From an uncultured Spirochaetaceae bacterium (GTDB lineage Bacteria > Spirochaetota > Spirochaetia > Sphaerochaetales > Sphaerochaetaceae): a DNA stretch of 64,000 bases. The notes beneath the pieces are model-generated. The model searched no databases and was not told the DNA's origin. It saw only the letters and a program-made list of their open reading frames with translations. Below, piece by piece: positions 36,814-46,329 of the stretch. Location of the stretch: assembly GCA_944392965.1 (NCBI GenBank), contig CALXYM010000006.1:17871-81870 (forward strand), written 5' to 3'. Each line of letters begins with the position of its first letter. Position 1 is the stretch's first letter. The translations under genes were made by a program, and so were the position numbers.

Positions 36814-37575
36814 ATGAAAGCTCATAAGATCATCTTCTTTAATCAGAAGGGAGGTGTAGGTAAGACTACTACATGTGTTAATTTGGGAGCAGCTCTGGGT
36901 GCTCTAGGATATAAGGTTCTCCTTGTCGATTTTGATTCTCAGGCGAATCTTACAGGAGCTGTTTCTGGGGATGGACGGAAGAGCACTATCTATCAGGTGG
37001 TATCAGGACAGAAGAATGCTGTTGATGCGATCCAGAAAACAATATTTGAAAATCTGAGTCTTATTGCAGGTTCTGTAGATACAGCAGGATTGACTGTTGA
37101 ACTCGTCGATGAGGCTGAGAGGGAGTTCTATCTTAAACATGCTCTCAGGGATTTAGATGAGATGTTTGATTATATCCTTCTTGATTGTCCCCCTTCTATT
37201 GGACTTGAAACAATGAATGCTCTTGCATGGGCAGAGTATGTAATTATTCCTTTGCAGTGTGAATATCTTGCAATGGAGGGGCTTAATCTGATTATGAGGA
37301 CGATTACCAATGTAAAACGTTCTCTTAATCCTGAGCTTAAAATCATGGGCATTCTTTTTACCATGTACAGTAAGCGTGTCCTTTTGAATCAGGATGTGGT
37401 TGACGATGTAAGTGAATATTTCAAGGATCTAGTATTTAAAACCATCATTCCTCGATCTGTACGTCTTTCTGAAGCTCCTAGTCATGGTATGCCTATCAAT
37501 GTCTATGATAAGAACAATGTAGGAGCAAAAGCATATAATGCATTAGCAAAGGAGGTGGTCGAACGTGCCTGGTGA
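36814..37575 (+). CDS. parA: Chromosome partitioning ATPase ParA/Soj
   Basis: A 253-aa deviant-Walker ATPase that moves ParB-parS complexes over the nucleoid. Walker A FNQKGGVGKTTTCVNLG with the signature lysine, VDFDSQANLTG, and Walker B YILLDCPPSIGLETMNAL. The open frame reaches upstream to 36712, but the family N terminus MKAHKIIFFNQKGGVG and the -10 box seven bases earlier fix the start at 36814. parB overlaps its end by 11 bases. Confidence 0.96.
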   Translation: MKAHKIIFFNQKGGVGKTTTCVNLGAALGALGYKVLLVDFDSQANLTGAVSGDGRKSTIYQVVSGQKNAVDAIQKTIFENLSLIAGSVDTAGLTVELVDEAEREFYLKHALRDLDEMFDYILLDCPPSIGLETMNALAWAEYVIIPLQCEYLAMEGLNLIMRTITNVKRSLNPELKIMGILFTMYSKRVLLNQDVVDDVSEYFKDLVFKTIIPRSVRLSEAPSHGMPINVYDKNNVGAKAYNALAKEVVERAW

Positions 37576-38539
37576 TAGAAAACATGGGCTGGGAAAAGGT
37601 ATGGGCTCTCTTCTTTCCGGCTTTGATTATGATGCTCAGATGGAGAATATCGTATTAAACGAGGATGAGAGGGAAGAAGCACCTCTTACACCTCCTCCAT
37701 CACCTGTTATGACAGAGAAAGCAGATGATACTGGAGAAAGGGTTATTTATATTAATTTATCTGCAATAACACCTAATCCTAATCAACCTAGGAAAACTTT
37801 TGATGATGATTCTTTGAATGAATTAGCAGAGTCAATTAAGAGTCAGGGAGTTATACAGCCGATAATCGTAGAAGAGTATGCTCCTGGAAAGTATTCTATA
37901 ATCGCAGGAGAGAGGCGATTCCGTGCAGCACAGATTGCAGGATTGAATACGATACCTAGTATAATCAAGAGCTTTGGAGAGATCCAGCGTATGGAAGTGT
38001 CTTTAATAGAGAACGTCCAGAGAGAGAATCTAAACCCAATTGAAGAGGCTTTTGCTTATCAGTATCTTATACAGAAATCTGGATATACCCAGGAGGAGGT
38101 AGCACGTAAGGTTGGTAAGTCACGATCAGCTGTTACGAATTCAATTCGTCTTTTGAATCTTCCTGATACAATAAAGGATGATCTTATCTCCGGCCTAATC
38201 ACCAGCGGGCATGCCCGTGCTATTCTTTCTCTTGTTAATCCTTCTGATCAGATGCTTTTACGTAATAAAATCGTTGAGGATGATTTATCTGTAAGGGAGG
38301 CTGAAGCTCTTGCAGAGGAATACAATAAAGGACGTAAGATAATTCAGAAAAAGAAGGAAAAGGGAAAAGATCCTGAAATTCTTCTGGCTGAGGAGAAGTT
38401 CATCAATGCCATTGGTGCGAAGGTGGAGATAAAGGGAACTCTCAATAGGGGTCGTCTTATGGTCCGTTTCCGTACTCAGAAGGAGCTGGAGAGAATATAT
38501 GCTTATTTGAGTAATGGAGATGAGCTTTTTGAAGAATAA
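37565..38539 (+). CDS. parB: Chromosome partitioning protein ParB
   Basis: A 324-aa CTP-dependent parS-binding clamp. ITPNPNQPRKTFDDDSLNELAESIKSQGVIQPI and the CTP box AGERRFRAAQIAG form the N-terminal domain. ENVQRENLNPIEEAFAYQYL and YTQEEVARKVGKSRSAVTNSIRLLNLP form the central HTH, followed by SGHARAILSL and a dimerising C terminus. Its sites are just upstream. GTG start with AAGGAGG within parA, so the two are translated together. Confidence 0.97.
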   Translation: MPGDRKHGLGKGMGSLLSGFDYDAQMENIVLNEDEREEAPLTPPPSPVMTEKADDTGERVIYINLSAITPNPNQPRKTFDDDSLNELAESIKSQGVIQPIIVEEYAPGKYSIIAGERRFRAAQIAGLNTIPSIIKSFGEIQRMEVSLIENVQRENLNPIEEAFAYQYLIQKSGYTQEEVARKVGKSRSAVTNSIRLLNLPDTIKDDLISGLITSGHARAILSLVNPSDQMLLRNKIVEDDLSVREAEALAEEYNKGRKIIQKKKEKGKDPEILLAEEKFINAIGAKVEIKGTLNRGRLMVRFRTQKELERIYAYLSNGDELFEE

Positions 38540-38566
38540 TTATTTATGTTATAAGGAATTAATAAA

Positions 38567-39517
38567 ATGGATACATCGAATTTGAAAGATGGACTTTATG
38601 CTCTGATATCAACAAGCAAGGGAGATATACTTCTTTCTTTAGAGTATAAAAAATGTCCAATGACTGTTTGTAACTTCGTCGGACTGGCTGAGGGTAACCT
38701 TAATCTCGATAACATGGGAACTCCTTTCTATGATGGACTTACTTTTCATCGTGTGATCAAGGATTTCATGATTCAGGGAGGTTGTCCAAAGGGGGATGGA
38801 ACGGGTGGTCCCGGTTATCGTTTTCCTGATGAGTTCGATCCCTCTTTGAAACATATTGGCCCCGGAATATTGTCAATGGCAAATGCGGGACCTAATACAA
38901 ATGGCAGCCAGTTCTTCATCACTCATGTCGCTACCCCTTGGCTTGATGGAAAGCACTCTGTGTTTGGTCATGTCGTAGAAGGTCAGGATGTTGTCAATAA
39001 GATAGAACAGAATGACAAGATCAAGAGCGTGAAGATTCTGCGTGTCGGAGAAGATGCCAATGCTTTTGATACTTCTGGAGTTGCTTTTGATAAATATGTG
39101 CAGGATGCGGAGAATGCGATGGCTGAGAAGCTGGAAAAAGAGAGGCAGGCAATCCTGAATGAGATTAAGAATCGCTATCCAGATGCTGTGAAGACTAAGA
39201 CGGGACTCATGTACGTCGTTACAAAGGAAGGTTCTGGAAGTGAGTCCCCTAAATATGGACAGAATGTCACGGTACACTATGAGGGTACTCTTTTAAATGG
39301 TAAGGTCTTTGATTCATCTCTTGCCCGTAGAGAGCCTGCTACGTTCCGAATCGGACAGGTGATTGAGGGATGGAACGAGGCCCTTCAGACTATGAAGAAG
39401 GGAGAGAGAAGAACCCTTATAATCCCACCAGAACTTGGATATGGTGAGTATGGATATCCTGGGGTTATTCCTCCTAATTCATATTTGATCTTTGATGTTG
39501 AATTGTTAAGTTTCTAG
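38567..39517 (+). CDS. Dual-family peptidylprolyl isomerase: cyclophilin-FKBP fusion
   Basis: A 316-aa protein with two unrelated proline isomerase domains. Residues ~8-160 are a cyclophilin ([63 protein letters not shown] with the catalytic Arg and Gln region). After a charged helical linker (~165-205), residues ~210-316 are an FKBP ([62 protein letters not shown]). There is no signal peptide, so it acts in the cytoplasm as a folding helper. I recall such dual-family proteins being reported in some spirochaetes. Confidence 0.95.
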   Translation: MDTSNLKDGLYALISTSKGDILLSLEYKKCPMTVCNFVGLAEGNLNLDNMGTPFYDGLTFHRVIKDFMIQGGCPKGDGTGGPGYRFPDEFDPSLKHIGPGILSMANAGPNTNGSQFFITHVATPWLDGKHSVFGHVVEGQDVVNKIEQNDKIKSVKILRVGEDANAFDTSGVAFDKYVQDAENAMAEKLEKERQAILNEIKNRYPDAVKTKTGLMYVVTKEGSGSESPKYGQNVTVHYEGTLLNGKVFDSSLARREPATFRIGQVIEGWNEALQTMKKGERRTLIIPPELGYGEYGYPGVIPPNSYLIFDVELLSF

Positions 39518-39525
39518 GAGAAGTT

Positions 39526-40890
39526 TTGAAAGAGGTTCAAAAACGGTATGTCTGCTCTGAATGCGGACATACTGAATCTAAATGGATGGGACGCTGTCCT
39601 GAGTGCAATAGCTGGAATACGTTTGAGGAGGAGATAGTTAGTAGTCCTAATAAAACAAAGATAGCGGCACCTTCAACGAGTTTAGACAATATCGTAAGGA
39701 AGCTCTCTGAGATAAGATCGGATGAGGCTATCCGTCTTTCTACTGGATTTGACGAGCTTGATAGGGTCCTGGGAGGAGGTGTGATGCTTCCTTCCTCCGT
39801 TTTGATAGGTGGAGAACCAGGGATCGGTAAATCGACACTGATGCTTGAGATGCTTTCTTTTCTCTCCACAGCAAACGATGTTCTCTATGTCTCTGGGGAG
39901 GAGTCTCCGTCTCAGGTTAAGCTCAGAGGAGAAAGACTGGGTTTGAATCTTTCAAATATCTCCATATTCTGTGATACAAGGCTTGAGGTTCTCGAAGAAA
40001 CGCTTGAGAAGCTTTCTCCGAAGATTATCATTGTCGACAGTCTGCAAACGCTTTATACGTCCTCTGTTGCTTCAATGCAGGGTTCTCCCAATCAGATCAG
40101 AACCTGCTGTCTCATTCTTTCCAACATTGCTAAGCGACTTGGCTGTTCCATCTTCTTCGTCGGTCATGTTACGAAGGATGGAAGCATAGCAGGTCCTAAG
40201 ATCGTGGAGCACATGGTTGATACCGTTCTCTATTTTGAAAGTGCGGAGAATGGAATAAGGCTTTTACGTGCAGCGAAGAACAGGTTCGGGTCTGTAGATG
40301 AGATAGGTCTTTTTGAAATGGACGAAAGAGGTCTCCATGGCCTTAAGGATCCTACTGAGGTATTCCTCTCCAGCCGAGATGAGGATTCTCTTCCTCCCGG
40401 AATCTCTTTTACAGCCATAGTAGAGGGTTCCAGGGCTTTTGTTGTGGAACTCCAGGCTCTTGTTGTCCCTGCCAAGAGTGGATTACAGCGGATATATTCC
40501 GATAAGGTTGATGTTGCAAGGGTATCACGGGTTGCTGCGATCTTAGAGCGGCATACTGATTTGAAGCTTACTGATCAGGACATATATATCAATGTTGCAG
40601 GTGGTGTCAGACTTAATGATGTTTCTATCGAGCTTCCCCTGGCCCTGGCTCTTTACAGTTCCAAGATAAATCGCAGCCTTCCTTCTAAACTGGTGTCATT
40701 CGGAGAACTCTCCCTTGCTGGAGAGGTGAGGAATGTTCCTTTCCTTGAACGTAAGCAGAAAGCCGCTTCTGATCTCGGATTCGAGTTAGTTATCTCTCCT
40801 TACATAAAGAACAGGAAGAGTTCTGATACCACCATTTTCGTGAAAAGCATAAAAAGCGCCATCATCAGCGCTTTTGGGCTAAAGGGTTAG
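39526..40890 (+). CDS. radA: DNA repair protein RadA (Sms)
   Basis: A 454-aa recombination helicase. An N-terminal zinc finger (CSECGHTESKWMGRCPECNSW), a RecA-like ATPase with Walker A GGEPGIGKSTLMLEM, the RadA-specific AKNRFGSVDEIG motif, and a C-terminal Lon-like domain without the catalytic pair (VNVAGGVRLNDVSIELPLALAL). It begins at TTG 39526 with AGGAG upstream, nine bases after the fused isomerase gene. Its 3' end overlaps the convergent neighbour by 12 bases. Confidence 0.96.
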   Translation: MKEVQKRYVCSECGHTESKWMGRCPECNSWNTFEEEIVSSPNKTKIAAPSTSLDNIVRKLSEIRSDEAIRLSTGFDELDRVLGGGVMLPSSVLIGGEPGIGKSTLMLEMLSFLSTANDVLYVSGEESPSQVKLRGERLGLNLSNISIFCDTRLEVLEETLEKLSPKIIIVDSLQTLYTSSVASMQGSPNQIRTCCLILSNIAKRLGCSIFFVGHVTKDGSIAGPKIVEHMVDTVLYFESAENGIRLLRAAKNRFGSVDEIGLFEMDERGLHGLKDPTEVFLSSRDEDSLPPGISFTAIVEGSRAFVVELQALVVPAKSGLQRIYSDKVDVARVSRVAAILERHTDLKLTDQDIYINVAGGVRLNDVSIELPLALALYSSKINRSLPSKLVSFGELSLAGEVRNVPFLERKQKAASDLGFELVISPYIKNRKSSDTTIFVKSIKSAIISAFGLKG

Positions 40891-41613
40891 TTCGTCAAGA
40901 ACTTTTATTGCATTCATTACTTTAGGGTATCCCACATAAGGAATGCATTCTGAGGCTGCGGCGATTAGCTCTTTTCTTGTTCTGCCCAGGTTGAGATTTC
41001 CTTTTATATGTATCCTAAGCCTTTCCTCTTTTTCTCCAGAGGAAAGGAGAAGGATGAATGTGATGAGTTCCCTATCTTTCAGAGAGAGACCTTCCCTCGT
41101 ATAGAAGTCCCCATAGCAGTTCTCGCTTATCCACTTATCGATGTGTTCCTCATCTTCTCTTGCCCATTTCTTTAATTCTCCGAATATCTTTTTCTGTATT
41201 TCCTCTCCTTTTTCTCTTCTTTCTTCCTCTTTTACTGTCGTCCTTTTCGTATGGGCAAAATCATGACCTGTTCTATCAAGTTCTTTGTTAGCCTCCCTAA
41301 GAAAGTAGAGTATCTCCGATAGTCCTACATATGCCGTGCTCTGATAGATGAGCTCTTTTATCTCCTCTTCCTTTACCCCTGCTTTGAGTGCTCCGCGGAG
41401 AACCATATGGAAAGCTTCTCTTCCATTTGTAGCTATTACGGATGCGAGCGTGATAAGGATCCTGTCTCTGATTTCAAGATCTCCAAACTGTGTGACTTCA
41501 AAAAAGGCAAATCGGGATATGATCTCTGCAAACTCAGGATCTGTCACATCAAGAGAAAGAGCTGATGTGCTGAAAAGTCTTGCCTGGTTATTCTTCATAT
41601 CTGAAATATTCAT
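40879..41613 (-). CDS. Carboxymuconolactone decarboxylase-like protein, two repeats
   Basis: A 244-aa protein built from two AhpD/CMD-like units. The first (~35-105) has LEIRDRILITLASVIATNGREAFHMVLRGALKAGVKEEEIKELIYQS. The second (~165-240) has LSLKDRELITFILLLSSGEKEERLRIHIKGNLNLGRTRKELIAAA. The usual CXXC of AhpD is absent, so it is probably not a peroxidase partner but a decarboxylase-like or binding protein of unknown substrate. A charged linker lies between the units. It appears to be a single-gene unit. Confidence 0.75.
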   Translation of the reverse strand: MNISDMKNNQARLFSTSALSLDVTDPEFAEIISRFAFFEVTQFGDLEIRDRILITLASVIATNGREAFHMVLRGALKAGVKEEEIKELIYQSTAYVGLSEILYFLREANKELDRTGHDFAHTKRTTVKEEERREKGEEIQKKIFGELKKWAREDEEHIDKWISENCYGDFYTREGLSLKDRELITFILLLSSGEKEERLRIHIKGNLNLGRTRKELIAAASECIPYVGYPKVMNAIKVLDELTL

Positions 41614-41837
41614 ATGTGTCCTCCTTATGGAAAATTAAAGCACTGCTTTTGTTTGAATAGTAACTTCATTGGAATAAGCTGGTAAGCTTTAGTTGCATGA
41701 AGATTTTGGCAGAAAAGAAAGAGGTTCTTATATAGATATAACAGAAAAACGGGGAAAAGTAAAATTTCAGGTTCCCTGTAATAGAGGATGTCCTTTTTAA
41801 CTGGTAAATTCTTTTCTTTGTAATTATAGTTGGGTTT

Positions 41838-42494
41838 ATGAAAGACACAACCGTACCAAGTCATCGCTATCATACATTCGTACTTTTAATGCTCTCCGGG
41901 GGGTTCATGGGGGCATATTCATATTTTCTGAAGGGGAGGGTGTTCGCTAATGCGGAGACTGCTAATCTCCTGATTCTTGCCCTCAGCATTGCAGAGAGGA
42001 ATATTGATGGGGCTGTCTCTGTACTTATCCCAATAGCTGCATTTGCCATAGGTTCCTTCTTTTCTCAGATGTTTATTGAGAAGCTGAAAGGCAGGTGGAT
42101 TCCAATACTTTTATGTACAGAGATCGTATTACTCCTTTTTCTATCTTTTCTGCCGGATGATACTCCCTTTTCCGTTTTCCATGTTGTTATCGCCGTCATA
42201 AGTAGCATGCAGTTCAACAGTTTCAGGGAGGCCCGTGGTGTTGCGATGTCCACACTCTTTTGTACGGCACATCTAAGGGGGTTCAGTGCCTCTTTGTATA
42301 CTGCCCTCAGTAAGAAGGATAAGTCAAATTTTAAACGTTCTATGTATCATCTTGGTCTGATAGCAACCTTTGTTGCAGGAGGAATTCTCTGTGCACTTAT
42401 TGGAGATGTGATGGGTAGTAGGACCATCATGCTCTCCTGTATCCCCCTTCTTTTTGTGTTACAGGAAGTCTTACGAAAAGAAGTAGTTTTTTAG
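41838..42494 (+). CDS. YoaK/DUF1275 family membrane protein
   Basis: A 218-aa membrane protein with about six hydrophobic segments. LLMLSGGFMGAYSYFLKGRVFANAETANLLILAL and FREARGVAMSTLFCTAHLRGFSASLYTAL are the typical family landmarks (YoaK). The function of this family is unknown. TATAGT (41825-41830) lies seven bases before the ATG with no ribosome site, so it probably has a leaderless mRNA. A shared terminator lies between it and the convergent TraB-like gene. Confidence 0.85.
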   Translation: MKDTTVPSHRYHTFVLLMLSGGFMGAYSYFLKGRVFANAETANLLILALSIAERNIDGAVSVLIPIAAFAIGSFFSQMFIEKLKGRWIPILLCTEIVLLLFLSFLPDDTPFSVFHVVIAVISSMQFNSFREARGVAMSTLFCTAHLRGFSASLYTALSKKDKSNFKRSMYHLGLIATFVAGGILCALIGDVMGSRTIMLSCIPLLFVLQEVLRKEVVF

Positions 42495-42506
42495 AAATCA
42501 TGGAAA

Positions 42507-42525
42507 AGGCCAGATCACCTGGCCT
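42507..42525. terminator. Bidirectional terminator between convergent genes
   Basis: AGGCCAG (42507-42513) pairs with CTGGCCT (42519-42525), followed on the plus strand by a pyrimidine-rich run. Confidence 0.7.
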
Positions 42526-42536
42526 CTTCTTCTCAA

Positions 42537-43727
42537 TTAAAGATTTGCAATCAGCATCGGAAATGCGACGAACGTTCCTATCATGCTTCCTATGGAAGAA
42601 AGAAAGAATGCAAGCAGAGCGTGTAGAATCCTGTTTTTGTACCATCCTTTAAGAGAACCTGCATCATCTGTCATTTTTTCAAAATCCATGACCTTGGGCT
42701 TTCTGAAAGTCGCTTCAAGGACTCCAGAGAGCATTCCGACTCCGAGTACGGGGTTTAGTGCGAAGAATGGGGCTGTTACTGCTGATAGTAAGATGTTTAA
42801 AGGATGAGCGAGTGCAAGGACGGATGCGACAAGGGTACATCCGGCACAGGCAAGCATCCAGTAAAGGAACATTCTCAGACCTTGATCCCATCCGTTAAGA
42901 ACGATTCCCAGTACTACGAGGAGGACTATCAGGGTAGGGACGATATAGGAAAGTGCTTTTGTACCTTTTTTCTTGGCAGGTAGGGTTGTTATTTCCGACA
43001 CGTCATCTGAAATCTCTCCTTTTTCAAGGAGTTCCATTGTCCTTATGACGCCACCCATGTGCCCCGCTCCGATTACTGCAACCTTTTTGTGTCCCTCAGC
43101 CTTATATATACTTGTTGCAAGATACCTATCCCTCTCATCGATAAGGACCTCTTTCACTGTTGGAAGCTCCTTAGCGATCTCGTTCAGCATTGATTCAAGA
43201 GTATCCTGTTTTTTCAGTTCCTCGATGTCCTCTTCCGTGATCTTTTCATCAGAGAATGCCGCAGATATAAGGGTCGAAAGGAGTTTGCACTTGTTCCAGA
43301 GTGAGGATTTCGCCCAGGCCCTTTTGAAGGTGACCTGTATTTCTCTGTCGCAGAGGGAGAGTGGAATGTTCTTCTCCTTGGCGATTTTCGCCGCGGTAAG
43401 GATCTCCTCACCAGGTTTTATCCCAGTCTGCTCACCCATCCTTTTCTGAAAGGAAGCAAGAGCTGTGTTTGCAAGGAGGAAGAACCCCCTGCCTTCCTTG
43501 AACACCTTTCGGATATCCATGTTCTCCCAGCTCTGTTTCTCGCTCTTGCTTTTCATCCTGCTTTGATCGAGTTCGATACAGATCCTGTCAGGAGTCTCCT
43601 CTTCAATCGTCTTTTCGACGAGTTCAACGCTTCCACTTGATATATGAGCCGTTCCTATAAGGATTATCTCGTCACCGTTTTCTAGCCTGAGCCTATTGAG
43701 GCTCGGCCCTAGATTTTCTATTTGCAT
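42537..43727 (-). CDS. TraB/PrgY-family membrane protein
   Basis: A 396-aa protein of the TraB family: N-terminal IILIGTAHISSGSVELVEKTI and EETPDRICIELDQSR, and RDRYLATSIYKAEGHKKVAVIGAGHMGG in the middle. These carry the paired GTAH and GAGHxxG motifs of an EreA/ChaN-like metal fold. About four C-terminal membrane segments follow. PrgY inhibits pheromone peptides in enterococci, but the role in other bacteria is unclear. TATATT (43734-43739, minus) is six bases before the ATG, a leaderless start. Confidence 0.88.
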   Translation of the reverse strand: MQIENLGPSLNRLRLENGDEIILIGTAHISSGSVELVEKTIEEETPDRICIELDQSRMKSKSEKQSWENMDIRKVFKEGRGFFLLANTALASFQKRMGEQTGIKPGEEILTAAKIAKEKNIPLSLCDREIQVTFKRAWAKSSLWNKCKLLSTLISAAFSDEKITEEDIEELKKQDTLESMLNEIAKELPTVKEVLIDERDRYLATSIYKAEGHKKVAVIGAGHMGGVIRTMELLEKGEISDDVSEITTLPAKKKGTKALSYIVPTLIVLLVVLGIVLNGWDQGLRMFLYWMLACAGCTLVASVLALAHPLNILLSAVTAPFFALNPVLGVGMLSGVLEATFRKPKVMDFEKMTDDAGSLKGWYKNRILHALLAFFLSSIGSMIGTFVAFPMLIANL

Positions 43728-43750
43728 AAGAAGAATATAACTAAAATTGG

Positions 43751-44182
43751 CTACTGACTACAAGGGCGGAATGCCTGCATGACACATTCAAGCTCATTTT
43801 CCTTGTACAGCCGTACATAAAGAAGATTCTCTCCTCCCTTTGCCGCTGTTATAGCTGCGAATGTCGTACTCAGAAGCTTTTCCTCACTCAGATCTGGAAA
43901 CTGCTGGAAGATGTATTTCCCCTCTGGTATGGAGGTGTTCTCATCTTCTCTTATCATGGGACTAAGCCCCATTTCTATCCTCTCCTTCTCCTCTTTCGTC
44001 AGTGGAGTCTTTGTTCCGGAATCCAACTGCTTGAGAATACAACCTGAATCCGTATAGGAGAAGGAATAGAGTATGAAGCTATCGCTTCCCTTCGGGGCAA
44101 GAAGCATTTTCAGCATAAGGGGATTGAATGAAATATCCTCTCTTTTATATGTCAGGGGATTGAATAGGGTAAGTTTCTGCAT
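43751..44182 (-). CDS. Hypothetical protein
   Basis: I do not recognise this 143-aa soluble protein. It has no signal peptide or membrane segment and carries two cysteines (CILKQLDSG near residue 48 and the C-terminal FRPCSQ). It begins one base after the GATase-like gene, so it is the distal gene of a nagA-pepD-GATase run and may share that metabolism. Confidence 0.6.
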   Translation of the reverse strand: MQKLTLFNPLTYKREDISFNPLMLKMLLAPKGSDSFILYSFSYTDSGCILKQLDSGTKTPLTKEEKERIEMGLSPMIREDENTSIPEGKYIFQQFPDLSEEKLLSTTFAAITAAKGGENLLYVRLYKENELECVMQAFRPCSQ

Positions 44183-44183
44183 G

Positions 44184-44906
44184 TTATCTCTCCATCATCG
44201 AAACAAAGAGCCTGAAGATTTTTAAAGCATCTTCATCTTCTGCCATCACGAGTGCCTCTGGATGCCATTGGACGGCAAGTATTCCCTTCTCCCTGTTCTC
44301 TATGCCTTCTATCAGGCCATCTGGGCTGAATGCTACCGCCTCAAGATCCTCTCCGAGTTCCCTTATTCCCTGATGGTGTAGAGAATTTACAGAGAGGCGC
44401 TCTTTTTTTACCGCATCATGAAGAAGAGAGTTCTTCTTTATTTCCACCTCATGAGATACTCCTTCTGGGCTCTCATAACATTTATGTCGGATGCTTTTCT
44501 CCTTCTCTTTCTCAACATCCTGATAAAGTGAGCCGTTGAAGAATACGTTAAGGGCTTGCAGACCCCTGCATATCCCCATTATGGGTTTTTTCTGGGCAAG
44601 AGCCTCTTCTATCATCATGAATTGGAAGAGATCGTTATTTCTGTTGAAGTCCTTTGTATATTCTTTTGCCTCTTCATTATAAAAGGAGGGGTCGATGTCA
44701 TTTCCTCCTGGAATGAGAATTCCATCAACGGCTTTTACAGTCTCTGTTATCGTATCCTTACTAAGTGTGGATGGAATGAGGAAAGGAAGCGCTCCTGCTT
44801 TCATCAGAGATGTCGCATACCCTGCGTTTATCACATCTGCAGGGTATGTGAATGCACTTGTAGGATTCTTGATGCCATAGCCAAGGACGGCAACTATCTT
44901 CCTCAT
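44184..44906 (-). CDS. Gamma-glutamyl-GABA hydrolase-type class I glutamine amidotransferase (C26)
   Basis: A 240-aa peptidase C26 family hydrolase similar to PuuD. The nucleophile elbow MGICRGLQALNVFFNGSLYQD has the catalytic cysteine; VNSLHHQGIRELGEDLEAVAFSPDG and QWHPEAL hold the histidine and glutamate. It may cleave gamma-glutamyl amides. It overlaps the dipeptidase gene by four bases and is likely co-expressed. Confidence 0.9.
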   Translation of the reverse strand: MRKIVAVLGYGIKNPTSAFTYPADVINAGYATSLMKAGALPFLIPSTLSKDTITETVKAVDGILIPGGNDIDPSFYNEEAKEYTKDFNRNNDLFQFMMIEEALAQKKPIMGICRGLQALNVFFNGSLYQDVEKEKEKSIRHKCYESPEGVSHEVEIKKNSLLHDAVKKERLSVNSLHHQGIRELGEDLEAVAFSPDGLIEGIENREKGILAVQWHPEALVMAEDEDALKIFRLFVSMMER

Positions 44907-46327
44907 TTCATCCTCTTTACCATTTCTTTAAGGAACTTGGACACCCTCTCTGCCGATTCGGCAACTATATGCTCGTTGACTGAGTGTACGTCGAAGAGAT
45001 CCGGACCGATTGAAATGGAGTCCATACCGTCGATTCTCTTGTTTATGATACCGCATTCAAGGCCAGCATGTATCGCTGTAACTTTCGCCTTTTTGCCTTC
45101 AATCTCCTTATAGAGCTTCTCAACGACTTTCAACAGCGGGGATGAGAGATTTGGCTCCCATTCCGGATATCCGTCGCTTGCCTTGTTCTCAAAACCGAAG
45201 GAGGCATATAACGTCTTGAGAACCTCCAGATGGTTGTCCTTGCTCGATCCGATGTTGCTTCTTATCGAGTTTATGACAGTTAGAGAGTTCTCTCCGGTCT
45301 CCACGATTGCAAGGTTGTTTGACGTCTCTACGATTCCTTTTATGCTCGTACTCATGGTCCTCACTCCGTGTGGGGCTATGAAGAGGGCATCTACAATCTT
45401 CTTTCTTTTCTTGCTCTGTATTATCGTTTTAGGATTATCGATAGCCTCTAGTGTTATTTTTACCCCAGGATCTGCCTTTTTCAGCTCGTTCTGAACCTCT
45501 TTTTCTATCTTTGCAATCTTTTTCTCTATTTTGTTATCTGTTGAGATCACAGCATAAGCGTAGGATGGGATCACATTTCTCTTTGTTCCCCCGCCGATTC
45601 TGTTGAGTCCGAATTTTCCGATTCCTTTCAGTACTCTTGAAAGGATTTTTATCGCATTTCCTCTCTCCTTGTCGATCTCTCCACCACTGTGTCCTCCCAG
45701 CAGGCCAGAAACCTCTATCTTGTATCCTTTCTTGTATGGATTATCCTCTCTTCTGAAAGAGATGGTTGATTCTAGATCTACACCGCCTGCACATCCTATG
45801 TAGATGATGCCCTCTTCCTCGCTGTCGAGGTTGATGAGACGTTTTGCGCTTACCTTTTCCGGGTCGAGATTGAATGCTCCTGTGAGCCCCGTCTCCTCAC
45901 TCACCGTGGCAATGATTTCGATAGGGCCGTGCTGGCTTTCCGGATCGGATATAAGGGCGAGGGACATTGCGATCGCTATTCCATTGTCAGCACCGAGACT
46001 TGTGTCTTTAGCTTTTATAAAACGTCCGTCATATTCAATTTCTATCGGATCCTTTGTAAAGTCGTGTGAGCTTTCTTCTCTTTTCACGCATACCATATCC
46101 ATGTGTCCTTGCAGGGCAAGAGCGGGAACTTCCTCATAACCCTTTGTCGCATCCGCATAGATGAACACGTTTCCGACCTCATCCCTGTCTGCTCTGAATC
46201 CGTTCTTATCCGCCCAGGAGAGGAGGAAGTTTCTTATTCCCTCCTCGTTTCCGCTCTCTCTTGGAACCTTTGAAATCTCCTCGAATATCTGCCACATTCT
46301 TTTATCGTTTAATCTGTCGTACCACAT
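44903..46327 (-). CDS. pepD: Aminoacyl-histidine dipeptidase (M20C)
   Basis: A 474-aa zinc dipeptidase. Metal motifs are ALALQGHMDMVCVK, SLGADNGIAIAMSLAL and VSEETGLTGAFNLDPEKVSAKRLINLDSEEEG, and the C-terminal HAGLECGIINKRIDGMDSISIGPDLFDVHSVNE completes the active site. It hydrolyses small peptides in the cytoplasm. It starts two bases after nagA's stop. Confidence 0.93.
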   Translation of the reverse strand: MWYDRLNDKRMWQIFEEISKVPRESGNEEGIRNFLLSWADKNGFRADRDEVGNVFIYADATKGYEEVPALALQGHMDMVCVKREESSHDFTKDPIEIEYDGRFIKAKDTSLGADNGIAIAMSLALISDPESQHGPIEIIATVSEETGLTGAFNLDPEKVSAKRLINLDSEEEGIIYIGCAGGVDLESTISFRREDNPYKKGYKIEVSGLLGGHSGGEIDKERGNAIKILSRVLKGIGKFGLNRIGGGTKRNVIPSYAYAVISTDNKIEKKIAKIEKEVQNELKKADPGVKITLEAIDNPKTIIQSKKRKKIVDALFIAPHGVRTMSTSIKGIVETSNNLAIVETGENSLTVINSIRSNIGSSKDNHLEVLKTLYASFGFENKASDGYPEWEPNLSSPLLKVVEKLYKEIEGKKAKVTAIHAGLECGIINKRIDGMDSISIGPDLFDVHSVNEHIVAESAERVSKFLKEMVKRMK

Positions 46328-46329
46328 AA

